Below, piece after piece: positions 61,101-64,000 of a stretch of 64,000 bases of DNA; position 1 is the stretch's first letter, and the number at the start of each line of letters is the position of its first letter. Both the position numbers and the translations under genes were made by a program. The notes beneath the pieces were generated by a model. That model was not told where the DNA came from. It saw only the letters and a program-made list of their open reading frames with translations, and did no database searches. The DNA lies in NCBI GenBank assembly GCA_005408345.1, contig SEMN01000102.1, positions 248,001 through 312,000 on the forward strand, read 5' to 3'. The DNA is from Macquaria australasica (lineage: Eukaryota; Chordata; Actinopteri; Centrarchiformes; Percichthyidae).

Positions 61101-63737
61101 CCACAAATACATATATTCTATCACACCATGTGTTCACACTGTCCTCCATTATCATGAGATGAAATCTGTAATGCATTATACGTTGTAAAAGTATGAAACA
61201 GGAGCAAGTGTGTGCCATACTTGTGTATGAGAGAGCAGAATTTAAACACATTTTTGACAAAGGTGTATTCATGCTTCACTACACAGTGTACAGTTAGAGT
61301 GGCAGGTAATGGCAGATGATAAAGACTGCACACAAATGCATGAGGTATTTGAGCAGCTGAGCAACCAAAATGCCACAATGAGGGGAGGCAGTTGCTTAAA
61401 GGCCACAACCATTTCAAACATTCAACGCTGCAAATTTTGTGTCTATTTTTGTATAAAGTATGCATGAGGAAAAACTACAATTACAATGTAGGAAAAGTTA
61501 TTCCGTCTCATTCATTTTTCTTTAAAATGAACTGTGGTCACAGACATAAAACTAATATAATGATATAGCACACTGGCAGGTCTTTTTAAATGAAACTTAA
61601 ACACAAGTCATGTAGGGGATGCAGCCATTATGTGTGCATAGACATGAATACTATCCTCCCACCAGCCCACAACTCCTCAGTATGAATGGACAGAAATATT
61701 AAGCAATGTGTTGGGCAGCAGTGAACAACAGAGTCTCTCAGGGGCCATCTTGTTCTGGGCAAACTGCAGTCTGCTTGACAACAGGATTGCCATCATTCCC
61801 CCTTTTGCAGCCATGTATTTCCGTCTGCCACCTCCCATCTCCCATCAACACCATGATGTCCAGAGCTTTCTTTGAACTCTCCAGGCCAAGTTGTCTCTCA
61901 AATGTAAGGCTGAATATCTTCCTAACACGGACCAAGGACTTGTTGAAATGTCCTCTCCTCTAGGCTGAGCAGCGCAGGGACCCACAAACCCACCATACAA
62001 ATTAAAACGTGTGTCTGTCGCATTCTATTTGCTTAAGACTTTGAGACAACATATGGTGCATAAGATTATGAAGGTCTGTCTCAGCAGTGCCCCCGCGCTA
62101 CATCTGCTGGAACCGTTAGTGTTGTGGCTACACAAGGATTTAGGGCAGAGTAGTTACACAAGTTAGGTAACACACACTAACCTATTTGAAGAGAATCAGT
62201 AGCCCGTAAGTCCAGTTATATTACACTGCAAATCAAAACTCCTCCATCCTTCAGTCATTGACTTGGCTGTTTACTCATTGTGGAGACTCTACTTTGATAG
62301 TTCCCCCCCACACAGAAAAGACAGGAAACTTGCTCTGATATAGCGACTTCCTTATTACTTCCTATTTGCCTTCTGAATGACTCCAGCAGCAACTTGGCAA
62401 GTAAACATGGGGAAGCACTGTAACAGTGTGGATCTAAAGGTTTGTTCAAACCAACTGGCAATCTTTAAAAAAAGGACTCACTTCCCTGTAGAGTAATTAC
62501 AATGAACAGCTAGCATTCTTGGTTACAGATTAGGGCTGAACAATTATCTGCAATATTATCGAAATCGCAATATGACCAAGTGCGTAAGGGAACATGCTTG
62601 TTTGACCCCAGCAAAAATCACATCATCATTTTTTATATTTTTTTCAGTGAAAATTAAATGCAAAAGTTACCATTTCCACTAAAATCATGACTCATATTGC
62701 AATGGTAATATCTGTCAAAATAATCACAATTTAATTTTTTTTTTTTTTTTTTGCATATCATTCAACACTAGTTAAATTGTAATTTTGTGTAATTTGTAAT
62801 TTGCCTAGCACTGTATGCTCCTGTATTGCTTTGAAATTGATATTATTTATTTTTTTTAAATCCATTTGATCAGCTCAGCTGAATGTCACTATAGGGGGGG
62901 GGGGGTCAGTGATAACGTTATGCAGTTAGTTGGTGTAGTTGCTGTGGTGGCAGTGGTGATGGCAGAGCAAGACCCAGAAATCCCCACATTTTGAGAACCC
63001 TGCCCTTTCTGCCCGTTTCATCACCCTTTATGTTAAATAAGAGTCAAATTATAACAGACTAAAAGAGGCTAGAATATGTAATGCCTGGTGCTGATCATTA
63101 CAAAGCAAAACCCATCAAAGCAAGTCTAGAGCTTGATAGTTCAATATGAACCGCTTGTGTTTCCATTGAACGCACAGCCTAGAAAGTAACCCCATTTACA
63201 TGTTCCAGCTTGAGTCCTGGATGGCCTTATTATCTATCCCTTTGTTGGTCAAGGCTTAGGAACAGGAAAGAAACCTACTACTACTACTACTATTTGGGCC
63301 TTGAGCAGAAATCACAGCCAAGAAACTAAAAAGTGCTCTGGTGAGTTACACTAAGGTGCCCGAATAAGAAGCCTTAAGGAGGAAGGGATTTCAGCACCAA
63401 AGCCATGTGGCAGCTGTCACAAACCCAAGCCACACACAACCAGGGCAGCCCAAGACTACAAGGTAAGATGAAGCCTGCTGTGTTACAAACTGCAAACGTA
63501 TCACAGTGTGAGTAAAAGAGAATGTAAGAAACTTACGTCTATATCAAAGAACTCCTGGGAGTCGTCCAGCCCCTGCACACGGATTTGTAGTCCTCGCCCA
63601 TGGCTTTTGCTCCTGCTGATCATGTTGCCACTGAGGCTCTGGCCCGGCTCCAAAGTGCTGATACCAGCACTGAACTGGGCTCCCAGCCTTGTGCCAGGGG
63701 TCTGCAGGACCCGGTATGAACCCTCGGTTTCCCCCAT
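34151..63737 (-). CDS. farp2: FERM, RhoGEF and pleckstrin domain protein 2, GEF isoform
   Basis: A membrane-linked Rho-family exchange factor used in semaphorin/plexin signalling. Coding exons: 63737-63537, 56510-56406, 54438-54396, 54313-54235, 53784-53687, 53066-52952, 48857-48710, 48604-48509, 48357-48194, 48064-47996, 47859-47802, 47616-46809, 41743-41559, 41336-41247, 40908-40775, 40681-40600, 40501-40264, 39100-38970, 38874-38806, 38704-38615, 37302-37220, 36842-36724, 36505-36342 (or 35808-35669), 34719-34612, 34499-34348 and 34244-34151. Lengths fit all phases and give 1240 residues (human 1054). Order: FERM (VKFFPPDPGQLQEEYTR) and its adjacent region to about 390, a long Ser/Gln linker to about 720, DH (KAYFIAKEILTTERTYLKDL), PH1, PH2 (GWQKLWVVFTNFCLFF; YVFKLQFKSHVYFFRAESEY). 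Exon 1 has an acceptor at 63770, so a 5' UTR exon lies further upstream. Confidence 0.93.
35669..35808 (-). CDS. farp2: farp2 alternative exon 23b (mutually exclusive candidate)
   Basis: This 140-base exon has an acceptor (ctctcag) and a donor (cag/gtacta). It reads open only when joined to exon 22 (36842-36724), which leaves one base. It then encodes a peptide ending NTITHVCWYRNQNLSLTDYL plus RMNQ. That resembles the end of exon 23a (36505-36342), which contains NTTMHVCWHRNTSVSMSDHS. Both exons have length 3n+2 and the same entry and exit phases. Splicing 23a to 23b makes a frameshift with a stop, and skipping both also shifts the frame. The peptide leads straight into PH2. Alternative use is inferred, not observed. 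Confidence 0.8.
36341..36580. repeat. Simple repeats beside farp2 exon 23a
   Basis: A GGA-rich purine tract (about 36509-36545) and a pure T run (36549-36573) lie just outside the exon 23a acceptor, on the upstream intron side. On the farp2 strand this is a poly(A) run followed by a pyrimidine tract (CTCC-rich), close enough to act as the splice polypyrimidine tract. Confidence 0.6.
37364..37969. mobile_element. hAT-like non-autonomous transposon with 8-bp duplication
   Basis: The element begins catagtctgtatataaagat and ends atctttagatacagtctatg, so the termini are inverted repeats. It is flanked by the identical 8-mer GTCTAAAC at 37356-37363 and 37970-37977. Eight-base target duplications are typical of hAT transposases. 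It sits in the farp2 intron between exons 20 and 21 and has no ORF of its own. Confidence 0.8.
41744..45060. other. farp2 intron 12, distal part
   Basis: No exon recognised. It contains a (CA)n tract at about 42690-42706 and A-rich runs at 42431-42443. A minus-strand poly(A) signal (tttatt, about 45073-45078) bounds the likely 3' UTR of the short farp2 isoform. The 160-codon minus-strand ORF at 42364-42846 has no recognisable domain. Confidence 0.4.
45653..45984 (+). pseudogene. Retroposed antisense farp2 exon-12 fragment
   Basis: Positions 45684-45894 copy 46870-47079 (farp2 exon 12), differing at about 6 sites over roughly 210 bases. On the plus strand the copy is followed by 66 bases of unknown origin (45895-45960) and a 24-base poly(A) run (45961-45984). 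A 30-base direct repeat (aagcaccacaacctgaccat... to ...cagggtta) flanks the insertion at 45623-45652 and 45983-46012. Poly(A) tail plus target duplication are marks of LINE-mediated retroposition. The tail orientation means the RNA was antisense to farp2. The left end also has an A-rich stretch (45653-45676). It falls in the likely 3' UTR of the short farp2 isoform. Confidence 0.85.
46420..47616 (-). CDS. farp2: farp2 extended exon 12 (alternative terminal exon)
   Basis: From the acceptor tttcag at 47617 the frame is open for 398 codons to a stop at 46420-46422. A perfect donor (tctgcag/gtgagt, exon end 46809) lies inside, in the phase needed by exon 13. If it is ignored, translation continues for about another 129 codons, giving a protein of about 790 residues with FERM and linker but no DH or PH domains. 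The tail is Ser/Asp/Gly-rich (for example SSDSDSDWGSDSV) and ends GSPHIKM. The exon also has a Gln/His-rich stretch (QHQHQYQQQHQ) and an acidic block EEFIDDDPTEISFYGGG. I recall no equivalent in human FARP2, whose linker is much shorter. Confidence 0.6.
   Translation of the reverse strand, partial: SLSFNDSLRAQSSPSSATVSFHPAHISSILPRTELQPQQQPLSSLNQSPAPPQQHQHQYQQQHQSPLQATRPPSPPKEEPVKAASPSHFAFQGAPSNKAAGHCSPLFVCVESGTSRSQPSKNGNEDNEHGGRRGTGCSVGGGGGKRKGVLTPEAFEAELLRTKQNPMFSMSNPPLHVTEEFIDDDPTEISFYGGGAEAFSFGLDDKVDQFDYVEESDLSKNRIFSVGIEDLNGNASPFPDSIVGHSETSSLANNRSECSSLDNLGLSSAGESMSVGYGGHDSSSLRLPGSDIQSEASSMVNFPAYSVRSESSSAVQFSDLVEQLEQLSYPPTATEGSGNGSSDSDSDWGSDSVLPPEQNLFYSNPLTGSSGIEGFLLQCHNLQALALADPSGSPHIKM
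48980..49230 (+). mobile_element. LINE reverse-transcriptase fragment
   Basis: The plus-strand translation contains VLHWLKTCLQNRNYF, then HGGVPQGSILEHLLFNLNMV and THHNFADI before a stop. GVPQGSILxxLLF is the conserved RT block of non-LTR retrotransposons, and FAD-I is a degraded YADD catalytic motif. Only this short part survives, in farp2 intron 6, antisense to the gene, directly before the Tc1-like element. Confidence 0.75.
49394..50583 (-). mobile_element. Tc1/mariner-like transposon, full length but inactive
   Basis: An element of about 1190 bp with inverted ends: caccgatcaaccataacata on the left, and the right end reads caccgatcagccataacatt in reverse complement. It is preceded by TA (49392-49393); the right flank is CA, a decayed TA. 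It encodes a transposase on the minus strand with a frameshift. It lies in farp2 intron 6. Confidence 0.9.
49400..50456 (-). pseudogene. Tc1-like transposase, frameshifted
   Basis: The N-terminal part (from ATG at 50456) has a helix-turn-helix paired-like region (GQSISKTAALVGCSRSAVVS) and the GRPRL hook motif (HGRPRLID). The catalytic part has WSDESR, LFQQDNATCHTA and SPDLNPIEHLWD, which hold the three acidic residues. Thirty-six residues separate the second Asp from the Glu, unlike the 34 of classical Tc1 elements. The two halves are in different frames, joined near 50131-50135 where two bases appear to be missing from a CA-type dinucleotide run. It is therefore not functional. Confidence 0.9.
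50590..52380. other. farp2 intron 6, unassigned part
   Basis: No exon seen. A more GC-rich stretch at about 51060-51290 stands out from its AT-rich surroundings and could be a conserved non-coding element. A short tandem gatca array lies at about 51478-51500. Confidence 0.35.
52431..52869. mobile_element. Non-autonomous transposon with degenerate inverted ends
   Basis: The left end gccagtttacaccaaagcga pairs with the reverse complement of the right end (gccagttcagactaaaggtt), and both continue to gacaagac. It is CpG-rich inside, in farp2 intron 6. Just before it a 15-base unit (gcaacgcgccggtct) is repeated twice at about 52385-52414. The family is not recognised. Confidence 0.55.
54780..55400. 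mobile_element. Family B transposon nested in a family C repeat
   Basis: Family C sequence (aattaactgtaattg and cctgcttctcagatgatttg) runs to 54922. A TTAA-flanked family B element occupies 54923-55310 (ttaaagagaaactggtattt at the left, atccctttaa at the right). Family C then resumes (actgaatatacagtatttgg, ggactgttggtcagaca). The TTAA at both junctions is the expected duplicated target. It is in farp2 intron 2. Confidence 0.7.
58566..58870. repeat. Dispersed repeat family C, farp2 intron 1
   Basis: Contains gattgacaaaaaattaacc, attttggttttggactgtcg, acacaagcaacttaaagatg and ccctgggctctgggaaattt, the family C order. Confidence 0.65.
62525..62765. repeat. Dispersed repeat with AATCGCAATATG motif
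   Basis: attagggctgaacaattatc, atcgaaatcgcaatatgacc, and later catattgcaatggtaat and ataatcacaattt. The order resembles a repeat widespread in fish with inverted ends. A T run lies at 62734-62751. Confidence 0.5.
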
Positions 63738-64000
63738 TACTGCTCCGAGCAGCTCCCCCACACTCACTCCTGCAAACACAGCGAAGGCAACACAAATTGT
63801 CACTGGATGTTGGGGAAATAATGCTTAACATGACGAAACTTTAGCGCTTAAAATAATGTCTCATTTTGTCTGGGGGCTGAGTAAATCTGTCACGAGACTT
63901 CCGCGTGTTGTAGGTAGGTTGACTCCAGGTGAAGACTGGTTTAACATTGTTTCTGCGTGTTTAAATCCAAAAAGTCGTCTGGCTTGTGTCTGAAGCTGTT

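Larger units (their letters stand above)
56511..63536. other. farp2 intron 1
   Basis: About 7 kb without a recognised exon. It holds a family C copy (58566-58870), a repeat at 62525-62765, C and G homopolymer runs (about 60782-60791 and 62893-62904), and a pyrimidine-rich block at 60540-60810. Confidence 0.5.

Overview
The window is from a vertebrate nuclear genome, most likely a percomorph (spiny-rayed) teleost. Genes are split into short exons with GT-AG introns, the repeats are types I associate with fish genomes, and the gene set matches part of human 2q37.3 with fish-specific differences. I assembled exons by hand. Nearly all junctions were checked by reading-frame phase and exon length, and protein identities come from recognising the families.

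Layout: (1) 131-694 (+), the last three exons of an allantoinase gene (alln). (2) 2074-6035 (+), a complete 11-exon alanine-glyoxylate aminotransferase gene (agxt). (3) 7330-9788 (+), a complete 5-exon thymidylate kinase gene (dtymk). (4) 18271-11177 (-), a complete 13-exon atg4b cysteine protease gene, tail to tail with dtymk. (5) 29389-21764 (-), a complete 4-coding-exon bok gene (BCL-2 family). (6) 63737-34151 (-), the full coding region of farp2 (FERM, RhoGEF and two PH domains), which fills the second half of the window. The gaps and introns hold DNA transposon remnants, an inactive Tc1/mariner-like element, a LINE reverse-transcriptase fragment and simple repeats.

alln and agxt lie side by side and are chemically linked: purine breakdown through allantoin yields glyoxylate, which AGXT converts to glycine. 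The other genes serve separate functions (dTTP synthesis, autophagy, apoptosis, Rho-GTPase and semaphorin signalling) and appear together because of conserved synteny. STK25 and THAP4, which sit in this block in human, are absent between these genes.

The most interesting signals are in farp2. Two tandem exons (36342-36505 and 35669-35808) encode related peptides, have the same phases, and must be used one at a time to keep the frame. Exon 12 is greatly enlarged and carries a perfect donor in the correct phase, yet its frame stays open for about 129 more codons, predicting a FERM-only isoform. About 1 kb downstream lies a retroposed copy of part of that exon, in antisense orientation, with a poly(A) tail and a 30-bp target-site duplication. 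Its differences from the parent are almost all synonymous.
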